This document shows, piece by piece, positions 18,166 through 26,039 of a stretch of DNA of 64,000 nucleotides (position 1 is the first letter of the stretch; the number at the start of each line of letters is the position of its first letter). The translations under genes were made by a program, and so were the position numbers. Source of the DNA: Pseudodesulfovibrio sp. (GTDB lineage: Bacteria; Desulfobacterota; Desulfovibrionia; Desulfovibrionales; Desulfovibrionaceae). The notes below the pieces were generated by a model. The model did not search any database. It saw nothing but the letters and a program-made list of their open reading frames with translations, and was not told where the DNA came from. The stretch lies in NCBI GenBank assembly GCA_016744135.1, contig JADGEX010000001.1:62001-126000 (forward strand), read 5' to 3'.

Positions 18166-19557
18166 TTAGCGTCCGTTGTGGCCGTTTCTTTTTTTTATCA
18201 TAGCGAAACGTTGCCAGTTTTTGAAGGTGAAGAAGTAGAGAAGGATTGAAGCCTGAACAATTTGTGAGCAAAGCATGGCAATCCATATGCCTTCGGCGTC
18301 TTTCATCAAGACATGACCGAGGCCATATGCCAGAGGGAGCCTGAGGCCCCATGTGGCCGCGCCCATGATGAACATGTTGTACATCGTCGCTCCGGCTCCG
18401 TTAAGAGCTCCGGCCAGAATCATACTGGTCAGAGTGAAGGGAATGGCGAGTACGTTCCATTTGAGATAGCTCATGGCTTGAGCAGCAACAGCTGTATCAC
18501 GGGTGAGTAGGCCGACCCATGGCTCCATGAATTGCCAGACGACAAAAGAAAAAAGTGTGATTGATATGAGGCCTATTTTCAAGATTCTAAAGCCGAATTT
18601 TTTGGCTTCCACAGGCTGTCTTGCACCGAGATAATGGCCAATGAGAATACTCGCAGTCATGTTGAAGGCAAAGGCTGGGAGAAAGAGTAAGGCTTCAATA
18701 CGCAAACCGATCGCCATACCAGCCAAGGCATCCACGGCGTCCCTGGGGAGGCTTGCCGTGATGATGTAGAGAACCATGTAGCCTGAATGCCATACTATTT
18801 GCATAAGTCCTGATGGCCATGCGACTTTTGCCAGATAGGGCATTGCCCGTTTCATCCAGCGCCATGGAGCAAAGCTTTCCCACTTGAGCAACCCGTGTTT
18901 GGCAAGAACTGTGACATTGAGCAACATGCCGGCGGTTATGGACACGAGGGTTGCCCACGCAAGTCCCTTGAAACCTATATTCGGTATACCGAACCAGCCA
19001 AGCCCCAGACCGAGGTCGAGGACGGTGTTCAGCACGGTGACAATGATCATGGAATACAGGGGGTACATGACTTGCTTACGTGCCCGGAATATGGCGTTGG
19101 TTATCATGAGCATGTAGTAGGATGGCAGCATGATAAGGTAGATTGTGAGGAAATATTCAGTGGTGGCGCGCATCTCCGCTGGAATTTGCAGGGCAACCAG
19201 CATGACATTTTTCAAAGGAAGACCGATGATCAGGAATGCGCCGCCCAAAACGGCAGCCAGCAGAATGCAGAGTCCCACATAGCGTTTGACCCGTCGGATA
19301 AGCCCGGCTCCCAGTGATTGGCTGATGGCGGCCACTGCGCCATTGGCAATGGCCATGGCAACAACCAGCAGAAGAAAGAATGATTGGGATATGATGCCGA
19401 GTGAAGCCTGAACTTCACGGTTAATGTGTCCGGCAACCCATACGTCAGTCATACCGATGAGAAAGTGAAAGAGCATCATCAGGAGCTGGGGCCAGGCCAG
19501 ATTCCAGATGGTGCGGTACGGTGCGCGTGACATGTTTGCAGTAAGTGTGTCGGACAT
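18166..19557 (-). CDS. MATE-family efflux transporter
   Basis: This 463-residue, highly hydrophobic protein has about 12 membrane segments in two six-helix bundles, the MATE layout. Characteristic positions are the start WNLAWPQLLMMLFHFLIGMT with TDVWVAGH, and the second-bundle LAGMAIGLRIEALLFLPAFA. MATE carriers exchange Na+ or H+ for organic cations or drugs. It is the first gene of the minus-strand run that continues to the chalcone-isomerase-like gene. The 213 bases upstream (19558-19770) divide it from the receiver-domain gene on the other strand and are AT-rich without a distinctive feature. Confidence 0.9.
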   Translation of the reverse strand: MSDTLTANMSRAPYRTIWNLAWPQLLMMLFHFLIGMTDVWVAGHINREVQASLGIISQSFFLLLVVAMAIANGAVAAISQSLGAGLIRRVKRYVGLCILLAAVLGGAFLIIGLPLKNVMLVALQIPAEMRATTEYFLTIYLIMLPSYYMLMITNAIFRARKQVMYPLYSMIIVTVLNTVLDLGLGLGWFGIPNIGFKGLAWATLVSITAGMLLNVTVLAKHGLLKWESFAPWRWMKRAMPYLAKVAWPSGLMQIVWHSGYMVLYIITASLPRDAVDALAGMAIGLRIEALLFLPAFAFNMTASILIGHYLGARQPVEAKKFGFRILKIGLISITLFSFVVWQFMEPWVGLLTRDTAVAAQAMSYLKWNVLAIPFTLTSMILAGALNGAGATMYNMFIMGAATWGLRLPLAYGLGHVLMKDAEGIWIAMLCSQIVQASILLYFFTFKNWQRFAMIKKRNGHNGR

Positions 19558-19770
19558 GGTTCAGGGGTGGTTTGCAGGCTGGCCGGGGTTGGCAGACCGT
19601 TCAATAATATAGGTCGTATTTTTGAATTGCCAAGGGGGAAGGGGGATTGTTTCTGTTATGTTTTTTCAAATAGATTGCACGGGGTATACGCTTAGTGTAC
19701 GGTTTTTTTCAAGTGCTAATTTGGCGGTAAAAAACAGTCTATCCTTTGAATATTAAAAGAAGAATCCTTA

Positions 19771-20169
19771 ATGTCTGAACTCTCTCTCAATACCGATATG
19801 CGCATTTTGGTAGTGGATGATTCCAGTACGATGCGGCGAATTCTCAAAACGTCCTTGAAGGATATTGGTTTAAAAAATGTGGTGACGGCTGACGATGGTG
19901 ATGCTGCTTGGGTGATAGTCCAACAGGATTCCATTGATCTTATTCTGTCGGATCACAAAATGCCCAATATGTCTGGTGAGGAATTCTTGGCGTTGGTGCG
20001 TGGTGACGAGGACTACAAGTGCATTCCTTTTATCATGGTTACGGCAGAATCTTTTCAGGAGAATGTCATGGCGGCCATCAAGCTTGGAGTATCCAATTAT
20101 ATCGTCAAACCATTCAGCGCAGAGCAGTTGCGGAATAAAATTTTGAAGGTCTGTACCATTGCCTGCTAA
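19771..20169 (+). CDS. Single-domain response regulator (CheY-like)
   Basis: This 132-residue protein is a stand-alone receiver domain. The acidic pair is in ILVVDDSSTMRR (about residues 16-17), the phospho-accepting Asp is in IDLILSDHKMPNMSG, the Thr is in FIMVTAES and the Lys is in NYIVKPFSAEQL. It has no output domain and so acts by binding a partner, as CheY does with the flagellar switch. The segment LKDIGLKNVVTADDGDAAW is very CheY-like. No chemotaxis gene is adjacent, and the nearest is the distant cheW. Its kinase and partner are unknown. Confidence 0.92.
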   Translation: MSELSLNTDMRILVVDDSSTMRRILKTSLKDIGLKNVVTADDGDAAWVIVQQDSIDLILSDHKMPNMSGEEFLALVRGDEDYKCIPFIMVTAESFQENVMAAIKLGVSNYIVKPFSAEQLRNKILKVCTIAC

Positions 20170-20181
20170 TGGTATTGCGAT

Positions 20182-20898
20182 TTAGTGCTGATGAGGCATA
20201 TCTCCTTCTTCGTGGACATGAACGTGGGTGTGAGGTTTGAGTTCTCCCGGTCTGATGCGGCCGTCACGCATGGCAATAAGGCGATCTGTTGTTGCGGTCA
20301 GAAAGTCCGGGTCGTGAGAAACGACCAATCGAGCCATATCCAGCCCCTGTAATATCTCAACAAGTCTTACTTTGGCCTCGGGGGATAATCCTGTGGTCGG
20401 TTCATCCAATACAAGTACTTCTGGGCGCATGGCGAGTATTGTTGCCAGTGCCACGAGCTTTTTTTCTCCGCCTGACATGCGGTGGGGAATCCTGTCTTCG
20501 AATTCTGACAATCCCACAATAGCCAACGCTTCACGTGCTCGTTCGGCAGCATTGTCTTTGGAGAGTCCCTGATTAAGTGGGCCAAAGGCAACATCGTCAA
20601 GCACGGTCGGGCAGAACAGCTGATCGTCGGAATGTTGGAATAAGAAACCTATTCTTAATCGGGCTTCATTAAAAATTTTGTGTTCGGTCATGGGAACGCC
20701 AAAGAGTTCCACAGTACCTTGATCAGGCGTGAGCAGTCCCATGAGGATATGCAGCATGGTTGTTTTGCCTGCACCATTAGGGCCGAACAGGCCAAGTTTT
20801 TCGCCGTGGTGCAAATGAAATGTCAATTTGTCCAGAGCGTTGCCCCGGTTTGGAAATGCGTAGCTGACGTCCTCCAGCTCGATTATCGCATGAGTCAT
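20182..20898 (-). CDS. cbiO: Cobalt/nickel ECF-type transporter ATP-binding protein
   Basis: This protein of about 238 residues is an ABC ATPase of the CbiO/NikO (energy-coupling factor A) type. It has Walker A GPNGAGKTTML, Q-loop FLFQHSDDQLFCPTV, signature RMSGGEKKLVAL, Walker B VLVLDEPTTGL and the H-switch VVSHD. The C-terminal tail HTHVHVHEEGDMPHQH is rich in histidine, pointing to nickel or cobalt. The start is ATG 20898, overlapping the cbiQ stop by four bases (ATGA); the frame is open farther upstream inside cbiQ, but that part is not family-like. No CbiM substrate subunit lies beside it. Confidence 0.9.
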   Translation of the reverse strand: MTHAIIELEDVSYAFPNRGNALDKLTFHLHHGEKLGLFGPNGAGKTTMLHILMGLLTPDQGTVELFGVPMTEHKIFNEARLRIGFLFQHSDDQLFCPTVLDDVAFGPLNQGLSKDNAAERAREALAIVGLSEFEDRIPHRMSGGEKKLVALATILAMRPEVLVLDEPTTGLSPEAKVRLVEILQGLDMARLVVSHDPDFLTATTDRLIAMRDGRIRPGELKPHTHVHVHEEGDMPHQH

Positions 20899-21677
20899 GG
20901 TAACGCTCCGGGAAAGAACCCCAATTGAATGATACGTGCGGCGAAAAGTAGGCAAATCGCCAGGAAAATGAAATCTGTCGATTTGGTCGAAAATTCGGTC
21001 AATGAATAGAACCGGCCGTGAAAGCCACGACAACGCATGGCGCCTTGAACTCGTTCAGCTCGATCCCAGCTTTTTACCAACAGCATGCCGACAAGCCATG
21101 CGTATGAGCGGTAGGTATGTGCATTGGTTTTGGGTTTGAAGCCCCGGGCTTGCATGGCCGTGCGCATGGTCATGTATTCTTGGTGAATTACGAAAATATA
21201 CCGGTAAGTGAATAGGAGTATGTGACACAGCTTATGGTTTATACCCAGTTGCTGGATGGCCGGGCCAAGATTTTGGACTGAAATAGTCCCCATGAGTGCC
21301 ATGAGGGCCAAAACGATAGCATTGGACTTGATGGAGATCAGCAATGCCAAGTTTACGCCCTGTGCCGTGGCGTTAAACGGTCCAATGGACCAAAGTGTAT
21401 TACCCGGCAAGGAAAAGGGTAAAAAGACCCAGAGGAAGAGAATGAAGGTGTTAACGACCATGAGTCGTTTGAGGACTTGAGTGAGTTTTAAGCGCGCCAT
21501 GAATATGAGCAGGGTACCAAAGGCGAGTCCGAGCAATGCGGGCGGTTGTGAGTTCAGGATTGCTAAAGGTATGGTGAGAAACGCACCGCAGATAAGCCGG
21601 ATGCGGGGGTCGATCCGGTGAATGAATGAGTTGCCTGATGCGAAATGTTCAGTAATTGCGGCCAATTTTTCTCCCAT
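20895..21677 (-). CDS. cbiQ: Cobalt/nickel ECF-type transporter transmembrane protein
   Basis: This 260-residue membrane protein is the T component of a group I ECF transporter. It has several hydrophobic segments and the EcfT-type coupling motifs: ARGFKPKTNAHTYR (first A-R-G) and AMRCRGFHGRFYSL (second, with AMRxRG). The N-terminal HRIDPRIRLICGAFL is the family's usual opening. It couples ATP hydrolysis by CbiO to the substrate-binding CbiM or NikM. Overlap with cbiO shows translational coupling. The expected cbiM partner is not in the window. Confidence 0.9.
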   Translation of the reverse strand: MGEKLAAITEHFASGNSFIHRIDPRIRLICGAFLTIPLAILNSQPPALLGLAFGTLLIFMARLKLTQVLKRLMVVNTFILFLWVFLPFSLPGNTLWSIGPFNATAQGVNLALLISIKSNAIVLALMALMGTISVQNLGPAIQQLGINHKLCHILLFTYRYIFVIHQEYMTMRTAMQARGFKPKTNAHTYRSYAWLVGMLLVKSWDRAERVQGAMRCRGFHGRFYSLTEFSTKSTDFIFLAICLLFAARIIQLGFFPGALP

Positions 21678-21739
21678 GCCCTCTGAAAATCAGAGAAATT
21701 CAGTCAGGAAATGAGGAGTAGTACAAAAGTGGGAATCGT

Positions 21740-21773
21740 GCAACCGGCAACGTCTTGCGGCGTTGCCGGTTGC
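21740..21773 (-). terminator. Perfect inverted repeat after the HD-domain gene
   Basis: GCAACCGGCAACG and CGTTGCCGGTTGC are perfect 13-base complements around an eight-base loop, seven bases beyond the stop codon of the HD-domain gene. A poly-T run is not clear, so termination is the likely but not proven role. Confidence 0.55.
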
Positions 21774-21779
21774 AGAAAA

Positions 21780-22343
21780 TTATTCGGCAATCAGGCCGAC
21801 TTCGGGGGCTATGGCAGTGACCGAGGCTATGGCAATCTGGAGGAATTCCCCCAGTTCCAGGCCGATTTTGTCACATTCACGGATACAGTCGCGGTTGACA
21901 CTGGCGGCGAAGGCTTTGTCTTTCATTTTCTTTTTCAAGCTCTTGGGCTTCATACCGTCGATCTTGGTAGGCCGTACTAATGCACCTGCGTGAACGAGGC
22001 CGGTCACGGTTTCGCCACAGCGTAGAGCGTAGTCGAAATCGGTTTCCGGTTTATCCGAGCCATTCATTTCATAGGCATGGCGGCGGATGGCGGCAAGAGC
22101 TTCATCCGGAAGTTTGCCGGTAAGCAAGTCGACGCTGTCCAAGCCATGGCGGTCGTGGATTTCTTTGGTAACTGCGTAATCGAGATCGTGCAGCAGGCCG
22201 GTGATGCCCCAAAGTTCTTCATCTTGTCCCAATTTGGCAGCCAGACCGCGCATGACGGCTTCGGATTCAAGGGCATGGTTGATGAGATTGGCTTCAGTGT
22301 TGTGTGCTTTCAGTAATTCAAAGGCTTCTTGTCGAGTTATCAT
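21780..22343 (-). CDS. HD-domain phosphohydrolase
   Basis: This 187-residue protein has HD-superfamily metal ligands: an early His in LINHALESEAVMRGL, the HD pair in GLLHDLDYAVT, a later His in RRHAYEMN, and an Asp in the TGLVHAGALVRPTKIDG segment. It is the small stand-alone HDIG type seen in many anaerobes, with a presumed nucleotide phosphohydrolase or phosphodiesterase role. The terminal SVTAIAPEVGLIAE gives no further clue. A GGAAAG site precedes the ATG. It is transcribed towards cbiQ but separated from it by a hairpin. Confidence 0.82.
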   Translation of the reverse strand: MITRQEAFELLKAHNTEANLINHALESEAVMRGLAAKLGQDEELWGITGLLHDLDYAVTKEIHDRHGLDSVDLLTGKLPDEALAAIRRHAYEMNGSDKPETDFDYALRCGETVTGLVHAGALVRPTKIDGMKPKSLKKKMKDKAFAASVNRDCIRECDKIGLELGEFLQIAIASVTAIAPEVGLIAE

Positions 22344-22443
22344 ATTCCTTTCCTTGAGATAATGGGGTTATGTCATAAGAGAATGCCTGAACAGTCCGGG
22401 GTGGTCCAGATACAGATTTGGGTTTGTATAATCCGTACAGATG

Positions 22444-23403
22444 TCAGGCGTTGTGCAGCCAACATGCGACGTTGGTGCCGGATTCTCCGGCCACAAGTTC
22501 TGGTCGACCGTTTTTACATTTGTCGAATGCGTGAGGGCAGCGTGGGTGGAATGGGCAACCCGTTGGAGGATCCATCGGACTGGGCAGATCTCCGCTCAAC
22601 GGAATTCGGTGTGATTGTTTGGTTGGATCAGGGAGCAGTACGGCAGACAAAAGAGCTTGCGTGTAGGGGTGCTTGGGGGAATCGAATAAGGCCTTGCTCG
22701 GTCCGATTTCCATGATGCGGCCAAGGTACATAACAGCCACTTGATCAGAAATATGACTGACCACGGACAGATCATGTGAAATGAAAACGTAGGTTAGGCC
22801 AAATTGTGTCTGCAAGTCCTTGAGCAAGCCGAGGACCTGCGCTTGTACAGAAACATCGAGTGCCGAGACTGGTTCGTCACAGACGATGAGTTGAGGATCA
22901 AGAGCGAGTGTCCGGGCTACTGCCACACGTTGGCGTTGTCCGCCTGAAAATTCATGAGGATACCGTTGGCCATGTTCGGGCATGAGTCCGACTAACTGGA
23001 GAAGCCCGTTGACTTTTTCCTGCCTGTCTTTCTTGGTGCCAATAGTATGAATGTCCAGCCCCTCGCGGATAATTGATCCGATTCTTTGGCGTGGATTCAG
23101 TGAAGAATATGGATCTTGAAAGATCATTTGTATTTTACTGCGCAGGGCTTTTTCTTCCCATGTCGCGAGAGCCTTATTGGCGAAGAGGACTTCGCCGCTT
23201 GTGACAGGGGTCAAACCCATGATGCATTTTGCCAATGTCGATTTGCCACAACCGGATTCTCCAACCAATCCCAGGGTTTCGCCTTTATTGACATGCAGAC
23301 TGACGCCGTCCACGGCGCGGACGAGGCCGGACTGAAGTCCCAGCAGGCCACTGGTGACTTTGAAATGTTTAGTGACGTTAATGAGTTCGAGAAGCGGTGG
23401 CAT
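22444..23403 (-). CDS. oppF: Oligopeptide/dipeptide ABC transporter ATP-binding protein, OppF type
   Basis: This 319-residue ABC ATPase has Walker A GESGCGKST, signature FSGGQRQRVAVARTLAL, Walker B LIVCDEPVSALDVSVQAQ, and the OppF/DppF C-terminal extension with the Cys cluster GCPFHPRCPHAFDKCKNG that binds an iron-sulfur cluster in the family. It would energise peptide, nickel or sugar import together with OppD. The start is ATG 23403 after a GAGG site. No oppB, oppC or binding protein is present nearby, so its permease is encoded elsewhere. oppD is 10 bases away. Confidence 0.88.
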   Translation of the reverse strand: MPPLLELINVTKHFKVTSGLLGLQSGLVRAVDGVSLHVNKGETLGLVGESGCGKSTLAKCIMGLTPVTSGEVLFANKALATWEEKALRSKIQMIFQDPYSSLNPRQRIGSIIREGLDIHTIGTKKDRQEKVNGLLQLVGLMPEHGQRYPHEFSGGQRQRVAVARTLALDPQLIVCDEPVSALDVSVQAQVLGLLKDLQTQFGLTYVFISHDLSVVSHISDQVAVMYLGRIMEIGPSKALFDSPKHPYTQALLSAVLLPDPTKQSHRIPLSGDLPSPMDPPTGCPFHPRCPHAFDKCKNGRPELVAGESGTNVACWLHNA

Positions 23404-23413
23404 GGCGTTTCCT

Positions 23414-24382
23414 CTACTCTTCGTATAGCCAGCACCGTACGGTATGGCCGGGTTCCGGTTCAAAAAGAGGTGGCAGCATGAGGGAGCATTTTTGATAAGC
23501 CTTAGGGCACCGAGGATGGAAACGGCATCCTTGCGGTCGGTTAAATATGCTTGGAACAATACCGGGAATGGGGTTCAGTCGTTGGGTGTCGCCCAGAGTA
23601 GGTACGGATGCAAGAAGGCCCTGCGTGTAAGGGTGCAAGGGCTTGGCGTATATGCTGTTTACATCGGCAAGCTCTACAACTTTGCCGGAATACATGACCG
23701 CGACCCGTTGAGCCATGCGTGCGACTACGCCCAGATCATGGGTTATGAGCATCAGCGAACTGTGCATCTTCTCCGTGAGGTCATTCATGAGATCAATAAT
23801 CTGGGCCTGAATGGTTACGTCTAATGCGGTGGTCGGTTCATCGGCGATGAGAATGTCCGGGTTGCAGGCCAAGGCCATGGCGATCATTACCCGTTGCCGC
23901 ATGCCGCCTGACAGTTCATGTGGGTATGTTTTGGCGATAGCTGTGGGATTGGGGATGCCCACCATGTCGAGAGCGTCGACGGCTTTGTCGAGGGCCTCTT
24001 TTTTTGAAAATCCCTGATGAAGCCGGAGTGGCTCCGCTATTTGATCGTTTACCCGAAAGACCGGATTGAGCGCGGTCATGGGTTCCTGAAAAATCATTGA
24101 AATATGGTTGCCCCTGACTTGCATGAGTTCAGTATCGCTCATGTCGAGTAAGTCTTTGCCTCGGTAGAGGATACGTCCTTCGGTGACGCGGCCCGGCGGA
24201 TCGGGTATAAGACCGAGAATGGAGAGGGCTAGTACGGTTTTTCCGCATCCTGATTCGCCCACGATAGCCAGGGTTTCTCCTTGCATAAAGGAAAGGCTGA
24301 CGGTATCCACCGCCTTGGCTATGCCTTGGTGCGAGGAAAAGCAGGTCGTGAGCTTGTCTATGTCCAGAAGGGGTTTGGTCAT
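23414..24382 (-). CDS. oppD: Oligopeptide/dipeptide ABC transporter ATP-binding protein, OppD type
   Basis: This 322-residue ABC ATPase has Walker [14 protein letters not shown]-loop [14 protein letters not shown], signature [17 protein letters not shown], Walker [19 protein letters not shown], and the C-terminal [15 protein letters not shown] cluster motif. It pairs with OppF as the two nucleotide-binding subunits. The start is ATG 24382, where a clear domain start ([14 protein letters not shown]) follows; the frame is open farther upstream but overlaps the divergent trmFO promoter region. The gene runs divergently from trmFO with under 80 bases between them. Confidence 0.88.
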   Translation of the reverse strand: MTKPLLDIDKLTTCFSSHQGIAKAVDTVSLSFMQGETLAIVGESGCGKTVLALSILGLIPDPPGRVTEGRILYRGKDLLDMSDTELMQVRGNHISMIFQEPMTALNPVFRVNDQIAEPLRLHQGFSKKEALDKAVDALDMVGIPNPTAIAKTYPHELSGGMRQRVMIAMALACNPDILIADEPTTALDVTIQAQIIDLMNDLTEKMHSSLMLITHDLGVVARMAQRVAVMYSGKVVELADVNSIYAKPLHPYTQGLLASVPTLGDTQRLNPIPGIVPSIFNRPQGCRFHPRCPKAYQKCSLMLPPLFEPEPGHTVRCWLYEE

Positions 24383-24460
24383 CTTTTGAATTCCACGGTT
24401 CTCCGTTTGGCCATCTATACGGCATATCGCGGCGAACGTAAACGATATCGGGGATATGAA

Positions 24461-25789
24461 ATGGCACATGTGGCATTAGTTGGTGGTGGACTGGCCGGAA
24501 CCGAGTGCGCCTGGCAATTGGCCAAGTCCGGAATTGAAGTCACGCTGTATGAAATGAAGCCTGGCAAACGGTCCGAGGCTCACAGCGAAGATGGTCTGGC
24601 TGAATTGATTTGTTCCAATTCCTTTCGTGCAACCGGTCCTGCTGCGGCAATCGGTTTGCTCAAGGAGGAAATGTCCAGTCTTGGCAGTCTGATTATGGAA
24701 GCCGCATTTGCCACGCAGGTTCCTGCTGGTGGCGCTTTGGCCGTGGATCGGACGCTCTTTTCCGAATACATTACGGACAAGATTGAAAATCATGAAAAGA
24801 TCACGGTTGTTCACCAGGAAATACTGACACTTGATGCCGAAGAGTTGCAAGGTCATGACGCGGTGATCATTGCCGCCGGTCCTTTGGCGAGTGCGGAGTT
24901 GGCTGAAAGTTTGATGGCCGCGGTGGGCGATGAACGATTGTATTTCTATGACGCTATCGCACCGATTATTTCCCGTGACTCCGTTGATTTTGATAAAGCT
25001 TTCTGGGGTTCCCGTTGGAAGCCGGAAGATGATGACTATCTGAATTGCCCCATGAGTGAGGATGAATATAAGGCTTTTGTCGCGGCCTTGATAGCCGGAG
25101 AAAAAGTTCAGCCAAGGGATTTCGAGAAGGAAATTCATTTCGAAGGATGTCTGCCGGTGGAGGCCATGGCCGAGCGAGGTGAGATGACCTTGGCCTTTGG
25201 GCCACTCAAGCCTGTAGGGTTCGTGGACCCCAAGACCGGGGAACGCCCTTTTGCTATTGTCCAGTTGCGTACAGAAAACAAAGACAAGACGGCTTTTAAT
25301 CTCGTGGGATTTCAAACCAAGCTCAAATACCCGGAACAAAAACGTGTTTTTAGAATGATTCCCGGTTTGGAACAGGCTGAGTTTTTACGTCTTGGTTCCA
25401 TTCATCGCAATACATATGTCAATGCTCCTCAGGCATTGGACGAGACATTACAGCTTAAGAATAGGCCTGGCTTTTATCTCGCAGGACAGATTACCGGAGT
25501 GGAAGGGTATCTGGAGTCAGCCGCGTGTGGACTTTGGCTTGGTTTGTCGCTTGGGTATCGTGTGAATGGAATCGTCATTGCTGAACCGCCAGTGGAAACT
25601 GCCTTGGGGGCGTTGCTTGGGCATCTCAGGACCGTCCCAGATAAACGTTTTCAGCCGTCCAATGTGAATTTTGGTCTTATGCCGGGATTGAAAAAGAAAA
25701 TGAAGAAGAAGTTGCGTAAGGAAGCCTATGGAGTTCGTGCGCAGGAAGCTTTTGGGACATGGATCGAAGCCGTTGGCTTGAAAAAATGA
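24461..25789 (+). CDS. trmFO: tRNA m5U54 methyltransferase, folate/FAD-dependent
   Basis: This 442-residue flavoprotein methylates uridine 54 of tRNA using methylenetetrahydrofolate and NADPH. The FAD-binding Rossmann motif at the start is VALVGGGLAGTECAWQLA, followed by LYEMKPGKRSEAHSED, the family-specific motif. LICSNSFRATGP and the C-terminal FYLAGQITGVEGYLESAACG and NVNFGLMPGL are also TrmFO-type (the Gid family). The family's length, about 435-450, fits. The ATG at 24461 begins the Rossmann strand immediately. The preceding in-frame sequence overlaps oppD and lacks homology. Confidence 0.95.
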   Translation: MAHVALVGGGLAGTECAWQLAKSGIEVTLYEMKPGKRSEAHSEDGLAELICSNSFRATGPAAAIGLLKEEMSSLGSLIMEAAFATQVPAGGALAVDRTLFSEYITDKIENHEKITVVHQEILTLDAEELQGHDAVIIAAGPLASAELAESLMAAVGDERLYFYDAIAPIISRDSVDFDKAFWGSRWKPEDDDYLNCPMSEDEYKAFVAALIAGEKVQPRDFEKEIHFEGCLPVEAMAERGEMTLAFGPLKPVGFVDPKTGERPFAIVQLRTENKDKTAFNLVGFQTKLKYPEQKRVFRMIPGLEQAEFLRLGSIHRNTYVNAPQALDETLQLKNRPGFYLAGQITGVEGYLESAACGLWLGLSLGYRVNGIVIAEPPVETALGALLGHLRTVPDKRFQPSNVNFGLMPGLKKKMKKKLRKEAYGVRAQEAFGTWIEAVGLKK

Positions 25790-25790
25790 G

Positions 25791-25824
25791 CCCCGCCCCG
25801 GTTCTGCTCAATCCCGGGACGGGG
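25791..25824 (+). terminator. GC-rich hairpin after trmFO
   Basis: CCCCGCCCCGG and CCCGGGACGGGG pair apart from one C-A mismatch. No T-tract follows, so this is a weak terminator or an mRNA 3'-end stabiliser. It lies just beyond the trmFO stop. Confidence 0.4.
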
Positions 25825-25868
25825 TAATTCCGCTGACCCCAATAGTGAGCGAAAAATATGAAACGTTT

Positions 25869-25929
25869 AACAGCACTTGCGTGCGTGTCAGAAAAATGTT
25901 CCTTGAGTCGTTTTTAAGCAAGTGTTGTT
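25869..25929. repeat. Long-spaced inverted repeat upstream of metY
   Basis: AACAGCACTTGC (25869-25880) and GCAAGTGTTGTT (25918-25929) are inverted copies with a single mismatch, 37 bases apart, in the 250-base interval upstream of metY. It might be an operator pair or a leader hairpin. I did not recognise a SAM or SAH riboswitch consensus here. The rest of the interval is AT-rich with no gene. Confidence 0.4.
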
Positions 25930-26039
25930 CCAATTATTGATTTTATGAGAATGTTGTTTTCCCGTAAGACTGGGTGTTGCCAATTCAATTACTTTGACGC
26001 ACTGTGATTTGAAGACCGGGATACAGGAGGTATATGATC

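Noticed and set aside
20899..21033. In-frame upstream extension of cbiO into cbiQ
   Set aside because: The extra 45 residues are not ABC-like, and the ATGA overlap at 20895-20898 gives a normal start.
24281..24460. In-frame upstream extension of trmFO
   Set aside because: It overlaps the divergent oppD gene, and the Rossmann strand begins right at ATG 24461.
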